This document shows, in pieces, positions 9,712 to 18,624 of a stretch of DNA of 64,000 bases; the stretch's first letter is position 1, and each line of letters opens with the position of its first letter. The DNA is taken from contig NZ_JACJTO010000023.1 in NCBI RefSeq assembly GCF_014698755.1, positions 1-64,000 on the forward strand, in the 5' to 3' direction. The stretch is from Aphanizomenon flos-aquae FACHB-1287 (lineage in GTDB: Bacteria; Cyanobacteriota; Cyanobacteriia; Cyanobacteriales; Nostocaceae). The notes below the pieces were generated by a model, which searched no databases, was not told the DNA's origin, and worked only from the letters and a program-made list of their open reading frames with translations. Made by a program: the position numbers and the translations under genes.

Positions 9712-10317
9712 ATGATGAGCGATCGTGATTATACCTTAATTATTGACAAAAGTGGTAGTATGTCCACACCTGACCAAGCGGGTGGAAGAACTAGATGGCA
9801 AATAGCCCAAGAGTCTACTATCGCTTTAGCCAGAAAGTGTGAAGAATTTGATCCTGATGGCATTACAGTTTACGTATTTTCCGGCAAATTTAAACGTTAT
9901 GATAATGTTACTACTGCCAAAGTAGCCCAAATATTTCAGGAGAATGATCCAGCAGGAACAACCAATTTAGGAAGTGTACTCCAAGATGCCCTAAATAATT
10001 ACTTCCAGCGCAAAGCCGCAGGTCAAACTAAACCTAATGGAGAAACCATTTTAGTGATTACTGATGGTGAACCAGATGATCGCAAAGCGGTATTTGAAAT
10101 TATCATCAGTGCTACCCGACAAATGGAAAAGGATGAAGAATTAGGAATTTCCATGATTCAAGTCGGTTCAGATCCTCAAGCTACCAAATTTCTTAAAGCT
10201 TTGGATGATCAATTACAAAGTGTCGGTGCTAAATTTGATATTTGTGATACAATAACTCTGGATGATTTAGAAGACATGAGTTTAACTGATGTTTTAATGA
10301 ATGCTATCACAGATTAA
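9712..10317 (+). CDS. VWA domain protein, first of a tandem pair
   Basis: A 201-residue cytosolic protein that is essentially one von Willebrand factor A domain. It has a complete metal-ion-dependent adhesion site (MIDAS): Asp12-x-Ser14-x-Ser16 in IIDKSGSMS, a Thr at 83-84 in AGTTNLG, and Asp118 in VITDGEPDD. There is no signal peptide or membrane segment. ATGATG offers two starts (9712 and 9715), with AGGA ten bases upstream. The next gene, 35 bases downstream, is a close paralog, so the two arose by tandem duplication and are probably one transcript. Such single-domain VWA proteins usually act in protein-protein assemblies; the partner is unknown. Confidence 0.9.
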   Translation: MMSDRDYTLIIDKSGSMSTPDQAGGRTRWQIAQESTIALARKCEEFDPDGITVYVFSGKFKRYDNVTTAKVAQIFQENDPAGTTNLGSVLQDALNNYFQRKAAGQTKPNGETILVITDGEPDDRKAVFEIIISATRQMEKDEELGISMIQVGSDPQATKFLKALDDQLQSVGAKFDICDTITLDDLEDMSLTDVLMNAITD

Positions 10318-10352
10318 TTAACAAAAATTACTAATATCTGGAGAGTTTAGTC

Positions 10353-10958
10353 ATGCTAGAAAACCGTGATTACACCTTGATTATTGATAAGAGCGGTAGC
10401 ATGGCTACCCCAGATCAAAAAGGTGGGAGAAGTAGATGGGTAGCAGCACAAGAATCAACTTTAGCATTAGCAAGTAAATGTGAACAGTTTGATCCAGATG
10501 GTATTACTATTTACTTATTTTCTGGAAAATTTAAACGTTATGATAATGTGACATCTGCCAAAGTAACGCAAATTTTCACTGAAAATGATCCTTCAGGAAC
10601 AACGGATTTAGCAGGTGTTTTGAAAAACGCTACTGATGATTATTTACAACGCAAAGCAGCGGGTCAAACTAAACCCAATGGGGAAACAATTTTAGTAGTT
10701 ACTGACGGTGAACCAGATGATCGTAAAGCCGTCATGAGGGTAATTATTGAAGTTTCTCGTCGTTTGGATAGGGATGAAGAATTAGCTATTTCTTTTATCC
10801 AAGTGGGGAATGATGCTCAAGCTACTCGCTTTTTGAAAATCTTGGATGATGAACTGCAAAGTGCAGGTGCTAAGTTTGATATTTGCGACACTATCACAAT
10901 GGATGATATGGAAGATATGAGTTTATCAGAAGTTTTACTCAATGCCATTAATGACTAG
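10353..10958 (+). CDS. VWA domain protein, second of a tandem pair
   Basis: 201 residues, the same length as the preceding VWA protein and highly similar along its whole length (shared YTLIIDKSGSM, FSGKFKRYDNVT, QRKAAGQTKPNGETILV, DGEPDDRKAV, GAKFDICDTIT). The MIDAS residues are all present. Differences cluster in the first third and in helix surfaces, consistent with an older duplication followed by divergence. GGAGAG lies about 12 bases before the ATG. Retention of two intact copies suggests different binding partners or a hetero-oligomer, which is inference. Confidence 0.9.
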   Translation: MLENRDYTLIIDKSGSMATPDQKGGRSRWVAAQESTLALASKCEQFDPDGITIYLFSGKFKRYDNVTSAKVTQIFTENDPSGTTDLAGVLKNATDDYLQRKAAGQTKPNGETILVVTDGEPDDRKAVMRVIIEVSRRLDRDEELAISFIQVGNDAQATRFLKILDDELQSAGAKFDICDTITMDDMEDMSLSEVLLNAIND

Positions 10959-11093
10959 TAAGCTCATGAATTGAAAGTTAGAAATTCAAAATTAAACAAT
11001 TATATCCCTAGCTTTCTACATTAATCCATCATTTATTGATAAGATCAGAAAAGAAGTTAGGGATATTATATTTTGTACACAGGAATTACAAAT

Positions 11094-11486
11094 ATGGATG
11101 CAATTGACAAGCTATTAGCTGAACTCAAAACTGAATATATAGAAGCAAAAACTCCACCAGCACAAAATAATTTAACCCCAGTTAAATTGATTTCACCGAC
11201 AATAAAATCTGATGTATTCACAGATAATTTATTATCAAAAGTAAAAGCTGATATTTTGGCAAAAGATGCGGCGGTCGCACTGCAAAAACAAGAAGAATTA
11301 ACACAGGAAAAAATTCGTCAAGAAAACCTTCAAGCTAAACAAAAAGCAGTTTTAGAAAAATCTGCTAAACAATGGTTAGCTAAATTAGATCCATTATCAC
11401 CAGAAGGAATATGGTTTGAAAAATTTGCTCAAGGTTATCCTAACAGATTACTAGCCGCAATTGATTATTTACAAACTAATTCTTAA
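11094..11486 (+). CDS. Small conserved protein downstream of the VWA pair
   Basis: About 130 residues from ATG at 11094, which has AGGA nine bases upstream. A TTG at 11073 would add seven residues. The order is: short helical N-terminus (MDAIDKLLAELKTEY), linker, a charged coiled-coil-like helix (LQKQEELTQEKIRQENLQAK, then QKAVLEKSAKQ) and a compact C-terminus (WLAKLDPLSPEGIWFEKFA, then QGYPNRLLAAIDYL). It resembles cyanobacterial proteins named salt stress protein, Slr1339 family, but this is from memory and uncertain. The same orientation and 135-base spacing suggest it belongs with the VWA genes. Confidence 0.65.
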   Translation: MDAIDKLLAELKTEYIEAKTPPAQNNLTPVKLISPTIKSDVFTDNLLSKVKADILAKDAAVALQKQEELTQEKIRQENLQAKQKAVLEKSAKQWLAKLDPLSPEGIWFEKFAQGYPNRLLAAIDYLQTNS

Positions 11487-11586
11487 TCAAAGATTCAGAA
11501 CAGTAAATTTTTTTTATATACACAAAATAGAAAATTAAAATTTTTCCCCTTGTTCCTGTTCCCTTCTCAGTTTAGGATAACAAGTA

Positions 11587-11689
11587 CCTAGCACTTTTAG
11601 CTTGAGTGAGGTACACCATGAGCAAGATGACCGCACCACAAGAGTTTAATTATTGATATCTGTAATTCATAATAGCGGGAACTGCTGTA
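11587..11689 (+). repeat. Dispersed MITE-like element, copy 3
   Basis: Contains the family core GACCGCACCACAAGAGTTTA and the right end GCGGGAACTGCTGTAA. The left end (CCTAGCACTTTTAGC) is more diverged. It lies between two converging genes. Confidence 0.7.
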
Positions 11690-11757
11690 AGAACTGGAAA
11701 AACAAAGAATCAGAAAAAATCAGTTAAATGATCAATTCTGATTTCTGCATTCACAGA

Positions 11758-13023
11758 CTAAAATGGCATTTTGTCGTTAACAGGAAAATGCTCATCCTCT
11801 TCCTTTTCCTCTTCGTCTTCTTCTGAGTTTAACACGATTCGGGATGCAGAATATGGAAATAAATTTTGAAATCCAGTCAACCGTTCTTTTAATAATGCTT
11901 CTGGTGCAGTATTCCAAAGACTTTCATAATAGAAAAAAGCCACTCCCAGTCCCCGTTGCTGGGCAGCACGGACTTGAGATTGAATCTGTTCAATTGATAC
12001 AGATTTAGTTCTTAAACCTGCCATGATACCGATTCCCGTTGGGATTCTTTGTTTTACCTCTTCCATTTCTGGACGAGAAAGCTTATCAACAAAATGATCT
12101 AAATTCTCCCGATAAACTTGCATAATTAACTCATCTACTATGTCTAATCGTACCCAATTCAACCAATCTTGGAGTTGAAATTTATAAGCATGATCATAGT
12201 AATTAGGAGAGACAGAGAAAATCATTTTCGGTTTTATCTGTTTAACCGTTTGGTTAAGTCTTACCATAAATTCTGTAATTTTATTGGCCCGCCAATTTAC
12301 CCATTCTGGATTTTGAGGATCACTTGGTGGAGTTTTTTTGGTTTCTTGTTGATATAAGGCAACTGTATATTTATCGTAGCCAAATTCAGAAGGTAAACTG
12401 GTATGATCATCAAATTGGATGCCATCAAGATTATATTTATTAGTAAGTTCCACTAGCAGGTCGCTAATAAACTGTTGTACTTCTGGATGAAATGGATTTA
12501 ACCATGAAACTTCACCACCAGCGCTAATAGATGTTTGACTACCATCTTTTTTTTGTGTTAACCATTCTGGCTTATTCATTGCTAATTCTGAACTGGGAGG
12601 AGTCATAAACCCAAATTCAAACCAAGGAATTACCAATAAATTTTGCCGATGAGATTTATCAATTAAATCGGCAAGAATATCATGTCCATCTAAGCCTTGA
12701 AATACAAAAGGTTGAATTTCTAAACGCCTGGCTACAGCACTAGGATACATGACATAACCAGAATTCCAAACGACAGGATAGATAGTGTTAAAATTGAGTT
12801 TTTGCAGTTGTGTTACAGCTTCCTGAACTTTAGTCCTATCTTTGAGAACGTCTAGATCATTATTTGTCATCCACACACCACGAATTTCTGGATGTGATAT
12901 TTCTTGCGCGGTAACAGGTGTAAAGATATTTCCCCGGAAAACCAGGAGTAAGGAAATTAAAAATAAGGGCAGAAATAACCTTTTCAGTAATTTCTGAGAA
13001 CCTCTATGGAAATTGAATTTCAT
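11758..13023 (-). CDS. Secreted GH10-like (DUF187) glycoside hydrolase family protein
   Basis: 421 residues. The N-terminus is a basic stretch and a hydrophobic helix (LFLPLFLISLLLVFRG), a signal peptide or membrane anchor. HPEIRGVWMTNNDLDVL begins the (beta/alpha)8 domain of the GHL10 family (formerly DUF187). Characteristic pieces are NTIYPVVWNSGYVMYPS, LLVIPWFEFGFM, EVSWLNPFHPEVQQFI, LDGIQFDDH (a likely catalytic acid region) and MIFSVSPNYYDHAYKFQ. Family members act on cell-wall glycans; the exact substrate here is unknown. The C-terminal tail is very acidic (NSEEDEEEKEEDEHF), which is unusual for the family. Confidence 0.85.
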   Translation of the reverse strand: MKFNFHRGSQKLLKRLFLPLFLISLLLVFRGNIFTPVTAQEISHPEIRGVWMTNNDLDVLKDRTKVQEAVTQLQKLNFNTIYPVVWNSGYVMYPSAVARRLEIQPFVFQGLDGHDILADLIDKSHRQNLLVIPWFEFGFMTPPSSELAMNKPEWLTQKKDGSQTSISAGGEVSWLNPFHPEVQQFISDLLVELTNKYNLDGIQFDDHTSLPSEFGYDKYTVALYQQETKKTPPSDPQNPEWVNWRANKITEFMVRLNQTVKQIKPKMIFSVSPNYYDHAYKFQLQDWLNWVRLDIVDELIMQVYRENLDHFVDKLSRPEMEEVKQRIPTGIGIMAGLRTKSVSIEQIQSQVRAAQQRGLGVAFFYYESLWNTAPEALLKERLTGFQNLFPYSASRIVLNSEEDEEEKEEDEHFPVNDKMPF

Positions 13024-13047
13024 TGTAATTTAACAGTATTGGAATGA

Positions 13048-13157
13048 TATAGCAGTTCCCATGCTCGTAAGGTATAAAGTTTTTTAGTTTTAGGGAACAG
13101 TGAACAGTGAACAAGGAATAAATTGGTGTGCACTTCATTAAACCAGGAAATGCTATA
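13048..13157 (+). repeat. Dispersed MITE-like element, copy 4 (second subtype)
   Basis: Starts TATAGCAGTTCCCATGC and ends GGAAATGCTATA, so its ends are inverted copies of each other and close to those of the other family members. The centre (TTTTAGGGAACAGTGAACAG) lacks the CGCACCACAAGAG core. The copy at 32468-32582 is its inverted counterpart over nearly the whole length, so the two form a subtype. Confidence 0.7.
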
Positions 13158-13163
13158 ATGATA

Positions 13164-13295
13164 TAAGTAGGTTGACCTTAAAAATTGTCGTTATGGTAGT
13201 TGGTAATAAGTAACTGGCAATAAATAAGAGTAAAGAAGTGATCACGGATTTTACAGTTCTTTACGCAGTTTGGCTTTATTGTGTTAACCTACTTA
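13164..13295. repeat. 132-bp inverted-repeat element
   Basis: TAAGTAGGTTGAC at the left end and GTTAACCTACTTA at the right end are inverted copies with 12 of 13 matches. No coding sequence lies between. It may be a second type of non-autonomous element, lying seven bases from copy 4 of the other family. Confidence 0.55.
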
Positions 13296-13411
13296 GAACA
13301 TATAGAATAAATTCATCCAAAAAATAGTTATAATTGCTGAGTTTGAGAAAAAATCCAGAAATTGTAGTTTTTACCACCTTCCGATTTTTCTCCATTCCCA
13401 GCATTTACAAC

Positions 13412-13906
13412 TTAGTCACCATTACCAAACCGCTTAATTAAATCCTCAGGACGCAGATTAGCAACAAATTCGCGGAAAGCTTCCTGTTCAGCCTCATCAG
13501 CATCACGATCCACGGGAATAGAAGCATCAGCCACTACCTCCTCCATCACCCAAATAGGAGTATTTGTACGAAGAGCAATAGCGATCGCATCACTAGGACG
13601 GGCATCAATTTCTTTTTTAACATCTCCTTGTTGTAAAATCAACGCAGCATAAAAAGTATCTTTTTGCAAAGTATGAATAATAACTTTATCTAAAGTCATA
13701 TTCCATGCTTCCAGCATATTCACCATCAGATCATGGGTTAAAGGTCGAGGAGGCTTTTGATTTTCCATTGCCCCCATAATTGCCCTTGCTTGTTCCTGAC
13801 CTATGTAAATGGGCAAAGCGCGACGATCTGAACCATCCTTCAGAAGTACAATCGGGCTACGAGTAATCGCATCCAATGCTATACCAGCGACTTTCATTTC
13901 TATCAT
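13412..13906 (-). CDS. Bifunctional nuclease (BFN/DUF151) family protein
   Basis: 164 residues with the single BFN domain (about 1-135): MKVAGIALDAITRSPIVLLK, RALPIYIGQEQARAI, the PRPLTHDLM segment, and KKEIDARPSDAIAIALRT, the most conserved block of the family. The C-terminus is an acidic tail. Plant and Thermotoga homologs have been linked to nuclease activity; in bacteria the role is uncertain. The ATG at 13906 is followed by an in-frame ATG three codons later, and both fit the family start. It diverges from ribE with a 457-base spacer. Confidence 0.88.
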   Translation of the reverse strand: MIEMKVAGIALDAITRSPIVLLKDGSDRRALPIYIGQEQARAIMGAMENQKPPRPLTHDLMVNMLEAWNMTLDKVIIHTLQKDTFYAALILQQGDVKKEIDARPSDAIAIALRTNTPIWVMEEVVADASIPVDRDADEAEQEAFREFVANLRPEDLIKRFGNGD

Positions 13907-14363
13907 TGGTTCAGCCTCTAAAATTCTTTAATCGCTTGGAACTATGTTGCATATAACCCTCTTCTTTAGTTTTTTCACAAGACAGAAATAAACATAGGAC
14001 TTTTCTTGTTTATAATACTTCCATTAAACTCCGATAGCGTAGCAGGGAATAAGCCATAATTTTAGTTAATGAAAAAATTAAGTTAACTCAAGCCCGGACG
14101 TTGATATACCTCTCTAGTGAACAGGTATAGACAAATCCATTTTTCACCGACTCTGACAACTAATTTATTCATCCTTCATACATATTTTATCCTGATTTTA
14201 ATTTCCTGAGGCCAGTGTGTCTGGAAATTGATGCTAATATATTAATATTCATTGACCAAAATCAGGAAAAAAATTAAACTTGCGGGCTTTAGATTTTTTC
14301 CGAGAACTATTAGTTAATTTCCGCCAAAATTAGGCAATAAATAAAATTATTTTCGTAAAAGCT
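13907..14363. other. Divergent spacer between BFN gene and ribE
   Basis: No reading frame or RNA fold was recognised. AT-rich, presumably carrying the promoters of both divergent genes. I saw no riboswitch-like conserved motif ahead of the riboflavin synthase gene. Confidence 0.5.
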
Positions 14364-15023
14364 GTGTTTACAGGATTAATTCAAGGCTTAGGAACAATAA
14401 AACCCTTAACGGGAGATTCATGGCAAATTAGTTATCGAGATCCTGCTAAGATGATCATTGAGGATTTGGCCTATGGTGACAGTGTGGCAGTAGATGGAGT
14501 CTGCTTAACAGTTGAAAATATCCTAAAAGATGGATTTATTGCCACCGCTTCACCGGAAACCCTCCGCCGCACAACATTAGATAAAGAAGAAATTCAACAA
14601 AGATATGTCAACTTAGAGGCATCACTGCGAGTAGGAGGTAAAGTCGGCGGTCATTTTGTTATGGGTCACGTAGATGGAATTGGTCAACTCATCACATCTG
14701 AACAAACTGCCAGTTCCTGGGAAATGACCTTTGTTGCCCCACAGACTATCACCCGGTATATAGTTCCTAAAGGTAGCATTGCCGTCAATGGTATCAGCCT
14801 CACCGTAGCTGAATATCAATCAGAATCATCTCAATTTACCGTCGCCGTCATACCCCTGACCTATAGCGAAACTAATCTCAGTCATTTAGTAGCAGGTAGT
14901 TGGGTAAATCTGGAAGGAGACATTCTGGGTAAATACGTAGAAAAATTCCTCACTCCTGGAAATAATCACCATCGACAAGAGGAAATTACAACTACATTCC
15001 TAGCAGAAAACGGATATTTATAA
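14364..15023 (+). CDS. ribE: Riboflavin synthase, alpha subunit
   Basis: 219 residues. It dismutates two molecules of 6,7-dimethyl-8-ribityllumazine into riboflavin and the pyrimidine precursor. The N-terminus MFTGLIQGLGTI is the family signature. Two lumazine-binding repeats are visible, each with a DGVCLTV-like segment: VAVDGVCLTVENI at about 40-52 and IAVNGISLTVAEY later. GHFVMGHVDGIG closes the first repeat. The start is GTG at 14364, fixed because MFTG is the conserved beginning. It stands alone, as is common for cyanobacterial rib genes. Confidence 0.97.
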   Translation: MFTGLIQGLGTIKPLTGDSWQISYRDPAKMIIEDLAYGDSVAVDGVCLTVENILKDGFIATASPETLRRTTLDKEEIQQRYVNLEASLRVGGKVGGHFVMGHVDGIGQLITSEQTASSWEMTFVAPQTITRYIVPKGSIAVNGISLTVAEYQSESSQFTVAVIPLTYSETNLSHLVAGSWVNLEGDILGKYVEKFLTPGNNHHRQEEITTTFLAENGYL

Positions 15024-15099
15024 AGGGAATAGGAGTTAGCAATTAGAAAGGGGAAGATTCCCCACTATTCCTACTTCCTACCCCTACTCCCTGCCCAAA

Positions 15100-16743
15100 T
15101 TACCGAGCTTGGGCGGTTTTTATTCCTTCCGTTCCTTGTGCTAACTCGCTAACTCCACCTTGTAACTGTATACTTGGGTCTACAGCAATCCATCCATTTT
15201 GAGTCAGGTGACGGATTTCAAAGTGCAAATGAGGACCAGTAGAGTTACCAGTGCTACCAACTCGACCAATGACAGTTCCTGGTTCTACCCATTGACCAGG
15301 TTGAACAAAGATATCTGACATATGCCCATACAGACTCTGTTGAGCAGAACCGTGATTAATGATTACAGCTAAACCATAACCACCTAACCAATTAGCTGAT
15401 TCTACTTGACCTTTAGCCGCTGCTAAAATTGGTGTTCCCGTGGGCGCACCAAAATCTGTACCAGCGTGAAAACGGCGATCGCCTGTGATAGGATGAACTC
15501 GCCAGCCAAATAAAGACGTAATTGGTGCAGCCACCGACAGTGGGAAAACTACTCCCGAACCACCACCAGCGCCACGATAGGCCAGGGTATTAGTATAAGG
15601 AACTTCAGGTAAAACTGAGGCCAGGGAGAAGTCATAAGACACCATACTAGGACGGGGTGCAATATTACCCTCTATCATTGGTGCTGGTAAACTACCTACC
15701 TGAGGAGGGATAGGATTAGCTCTCACTGTTGTTGTACTAAATTCCCCGGGACTGGGAATAAAGCGATTAGCGTGATAGTTAGCCTTTGTATGACTGCTGC
15801 TGTTAGGTTTAGAAATCCGCCAATTATTTTCAGGTTGACTAATTTTGCTGACACTACTAGCAACTGTCTGAGCCAGATTCTCACTTTGATTACTGTTAGC
15901 AGTTATAGTTTTCCAGCCTAATTTCTTTTGACCAGAAACTGGAACTAATTTAGCAACTTCACTTTTCTTCAGCCAAGTTGGTGATGATTCTTTAGACTTA
16001 GCCACAGTCGGAGTTTGTGTAGCTTTAGCGCAAGTTCTAGATACAGTTGCACCACAACTACTAGAACGCTCTGTCACTACTACAGAACTAGGAGGTTCAT
16101 AGTTACTTTCTACACCACTATTGTACTCATTTGTATCAATATAAGCGTTATTGGAATCCTTGGGTTTGTTTTCTGTATCCTTAGCAGTGTCTTGAGAAAT
16201 ATTCTTTGTTTGAGAGACTTGTGGCAGTTTTTTTACAGTATCAACCTCACTAACGCTAGTAGTGGGTCGAGTATCTTCACCTTTAGGTTGAGAAATTCTA
16301 ATACTAGCAGTGGGTCGAGTATCTTCACCTTTAGGTTGAGAAATTCTAACACTAGTAGTGGGTCGAGTATCTTCACCTTTAGGTTGAGAAATTCTAACAC
16401 TAGTAGTGGGTCGAGTATCTTCACCTTCAGAAACACTCTTACTGGTTAGCTTCTTTTTCAGATTAGCTCGACGGACAGAAAAATCTGGTTCTGGCTCGGT
16501 TATATTGGGAATAATAGTTTTCTTCTCAACTGGATTTGTGACTGCTGTTGGTTGGGAATTCTCAATAGTGGGAACAATATTGTCTATCGCTCCACTTTCC
16601 GTTTGAGCAGTTACAAACCCGCTGCTAAGAAGACCAAGGCTACTTAATAAACAAAGACCTTGTACTGGTATTCTAGAGGCAAAACGCTTACCCATACCAC
16701 GGTAGTAAAAATTTTTATGGGCAGATTTATGGTGCTGCGTCAT
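15100..16743 (-). CDS. M23 family metallopeptidase with long low-complexity linker
   Basis: 547 residues. An N-terminal basic and hydrophobic segment (LCLLSSLGLLSSGFVTAQ) is a signal peptide or membrane anchor. A long Ser/Thr/Pro/Lys-rich linker follows, with about four tandem 16-residue units (SQPKGEDTRPTTSVRI). The C-terminal 150 residues form a LytM/M23 domain with zinc ligands in HAGTDFG and HLHFEI, plus GYGLAVIINHG and LYGHMS. It probably acts in the periplasm as an endopeptidase on peptidoglycan cross-links. All zinc ligands are visible, so it should be active rather than EnvC-like. Confidence 0.93.
   Translation of the reverse strand: MTQHHKSAHKNFYYRGMGKRFASRIPVQGLCLLSSLGLLSSGFVTAQTESGAIDNIVPTIENSQPTAVTNPVEKKTIIPNITEPEPDFSVRRANLKKKLTSKSVSEGEDTRPTTSVRISQPKGEDTRPTTSVRISQPKGEDTRPTASIRISQPKGEDTRPTTSVSEVDTVKKLPQVSQTKNISQDTAKDTENKPKDSNNAYIDTNEYNSGVESNYEPPSSVVVTERSSSCGATVSRTCAKATQTPTVAKSKESSPTWLKKSEVAKLVPVSGQKKLGWKTITANSNQSENLAQTVASSVSKISQPENNWRISKPNSSSHTKANYHANRFIPSPGEFSTTTVRANPIPPQVGSLPAPMIEGNIAPRPSMVSYDFSLASVLPEVPYTNTLAYRGAGGGSGVVFPLSVAAPITSLFGWRVHPITGDRRFHAGTDFGAPTGTPILAAAKGQVESANWLGGYGLAVIINHGSAQQSLYGHMSDIFVQPGQWVEPGTVIGRVGSTGNSTGPHLHFEIRHLTQNGWIAVDPSIQLQGGVSELAQGTEGIKTAQAR
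16249..16430 (-). repeat. 48-bp tandem repeat inside the M23 gene
   Basis: About 3.8 near-identical 48-base units encoding SQPKGEDTRPTTSVRI. Because 48 is a multiple of three, copy-number changes keep the frame. Two units differ by single substitutions (ASIRI for TSVRI). Confidence 0.9.
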
Positions 16744-16789
16744 TTTTTCTCTTTTGTTGTGTGTAATAAAGGGTAAATAATCAATATTC

Positions 16790-16846
16790 GTCAGTGGTCA
16801 GTAGTCAGTAGTCAGTGGTCAGTGGTCAGTGGTCAGTGGTCAGTTG
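16790..16846. repeat. Heptamer array (GTCAGTG/GTCAGTA)
   Basis: Consecutive GGTCAGT/AGTCAGT units between the M23 and biotin ligase genes, reaching the 3' end of the biotin ligase frame. Same family as the array at 5658, in the other orientation. Confidence 0.85.
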
Positions 16847-17655
16847 CCGGTTTGACTATAACCCAAACTGATTGTACCCGGTTGGACAGAAATTTCTGGT
16901 GTTAAGATTGCTTTTGGATCATCAGTTATCACTTGCAACCGCAAATTGCCCTCTTGAGTTACCCCAACTATTTTACCTAAAATATTATTGACATAAACCT
17001 GATCACCGATGTTTACAAGTACATTAAGGTAGCGAGGCAAAAGTGTATTTATTCCTTCTACCTGTAGACACTCTATACCGGACTTAATTCCGATTAAAAC
17101 TTGTGAAGTGAGAACTTCCAGGTGGTGAATCATCTGATAATTACGGGAATTTTGCCATAATTGCAGATTAATTCCAGTTTCTGGAACTTGATTTTCCCAG
17201 TTAATTCCAACACCAATCACAGCTTGAGTAATTTGTCCTTGATTGACTTTAGTTTCTGTTAAAATGCCGCCTAATTTGCGACCATCTAATACTAAATCAT
17301 TTGGCCACTTTATGCCCACCGGTATACCAGATTTTCGTAATTGTGCTGTAATTCCCCAAGCACTGGCCAAAGTAAGTTGATAACTATTGATAGCTTTTAA
17401 TTGAGAGTCTATTACCATGGAAAGATATAGACCACCAGCCAGAGACTGCCATTGACGACCCCATTGCCCCCTACCAGCGGTCTGCTGGGTAGCAATAACC
17501 ACACAACCGGGTTTTTCTCCTTGGTCAATTAATTGCCACAGAGTTTGATTTGTAGAGGATAGAGTGCTAAAAATATGTAGAGAGAATGGTATATCTTGCT
17601 GCTGATATTCGGCTTTTAAGCTATCTACCAAAAGTTGTTGATTAAATTCCACCAC
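16840..17655 (-). CDS. birA: Biotin--[acetyl-CoA-carboxylase] ligase
   Basis: 271 residues. It attaches biotin to the carboxyl carrier protein of acetyl-CoA carboxylase via biotinyl-AMP. TNQTLWQLI is followed by the ATP/biotin loop GRGQWGRQWQS, then GGLYLSMVI, the KWPNDLVLDGRKLGGIL signature and GVGINWEN. There is no N-terminal DNA-binding domain, so it is a monofunctional ligase rather than an E. coli-type repressor. The C-terminal small domain (GKIVGVTQEGNLRL) is present. The start is GTG (17655), followed by a second GTG. The 3' end touches a heptamer repeat array. Confidence 0.95.
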   Translation of the reverse strand: MVEFNQQLLVDSLKAEYQQQDIPFSLHIFSTLSSTNQTLWQLIDQGEKPGCVVIATQQTAGRGQWGRQWQSLAGGLYLSMVIDSQLKAINSYQLTLASAWGITAQLRKSGIPVGIKWPNDLVLDGRKLGGILTETKVNQGQITQAVIGVGINWENQVPETGINLQLWQNSRNYQMIHHLEVLTSQVLIGIKSGIECLQVEGINTLLPRYLNVLVNIGDQVYVNNILGKIVGVTQEGNLRLQVITDDPKAILTPEISVQPGTISLGYSQTGN

Positions 17656-17744
17656 AGTTCACCATCATTTTAAATCTTTTTTGGTAGTTGTTCAAGTTAA
17701 CATTGATTGCAGGTTGTTAATTTTCTATTGAGGTTTGGTTAAAG

Positions 17745-18524
17745 ATGCACACTTGGCACTGGCACAATTGGGAAGGACTACCTTATCTGACTTGTAATCT
17801 CCTAAAACCTTGGTCTCATGGTTTCTTTACCCAACAGTTTTGGCCCCGTCTACCTCATGAGCTAACTCAGGTACTACAACCAGACGCTTTAGCTTATCGC
17901 TTAAAACAGGTACATGGCAATACTGTTTTGACTCCCCAGGAGGTTGATGATCATCTTAATAGCAGTGATGATGATTTGGCCTTGGCAGATGGTTTAATTA
18001 GTCAGCAACCGTTACAAGCTGTTTGGGTTGCTTCCGCTGATTGTACACCTGTATTAATTGGAGATGTGAAAACTGGACAGGTAGCGGCTTTACACGCTGG
18101 TTGGCGGGGTACAGCGGCAAAAATTATCCCGGAGGCTATTTCCAAAATGCAATCCCACGGTACTAATTTAGCAGATTTGCGCGTGGCCATGGGTCCAGCT
18201 ATTGCTGGGGAAGTTTACCAAGTTTCTGTAGAAGTAGCTGCGGAAATCGGCACTACCATCATACCACATAATCAACCAGAAAAAGTTATTACCGCTTTAT
18301 ACGATTTACCTAATCCACCTTTACTGAGGGATACAGAGCCAGGAAAGGTACGTTTAGATGTACGTCGGGTGAATGCTTTACAGTTGGAGCAATTAGGAAT
18401 TAGTGGAGAACAAATTGCTATTGCCCCCTATTGTACTTTCCAAACTCCAGATCATTTCTTTTCCTATCGTCGGGAAAGGGAAAAAAAGGTGCAATGGTCA
18501 GGAATTGTGAGTATAGGTAAATAA
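17745..18524 (+). CDS. pgeF: PgeF/YfiH family laccase-domain protein
   Basis: 259 residues. The family (DUF152, multicopper polyphenol oxidase-like) includes E. coli PgeF, which edits misincorporated L-Ser in peptidoglycan precursors, and human FAMIN, a purine nucleosidase/phosphorylase. Metal-ligand motifs are present: VHGN in LKQVHGNTVLT, SADCTPVLIGD, HAGWRGTAAKIIPEAI, and MGPAIAGEVYQVS. The ending CTFQTPDHFFSYRRE is conserved. The reaction in this organism cannot be decided between editing and purine phosphorolysis. It starts 89 bases from the divergent biotin ligase gene. Confidence 0.9.
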   Translation: MHTWHWHNWEGLPYLTCNLLKPWSHGFFTQQFWPRLPHELTQVLQPDALAYRLKQVHGNTVLTPQEVDDHLNSSDDDLALADGLISQQPLQAVWVASADCTPVLIGDVKTGQVAALHAGWRGTAAKIIPEAISKMQSHGTNLADLRVAMGPAIAGEVYQVSVEVAAEIGTTIIPHNQPEKVITALYDLPNPPLLRDTEPGKVRLDVRRVNALQLEQLGISGEQIAIAPYCTFQTPDHFFSYRREREKKVQWSGIVSIGK

Positions 18525-18624
18525 GGCTCTTGGTATTTGTTATACTAAATTACTTGTTAGTAAAAGGAAATGGGGAAAAAGAGAAGATTTTGCCATAATA
18601 TTCAAACATAAGGCTTATTTTTTA

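Larger units (their letters stand above)
13024..13411. other. Intergenic region with two palindromic elements
   Basis: No gene was recognised. The stretch is largely made of two adjacent inverted-repeat elements (13048-13157 and 13164-13295), listed separately. The remaining 115 bases before the converging gene end at 13412 are AT-rich without a clear signal. Confidence 0.6.

Noticed and set aside
13907-14363. FMN riboswitch ahead of riboflavin synthase
   Set aside because: None of the conserved FMN aptamer elements could be found in the 457-base spacer.
16015-16449. Plus-strand open frame opposite the M23 gene
   Set aside because: It is a shadow of the 48-bp repeats on the coding strand; the M23 frame has recognised domains and this one has none.
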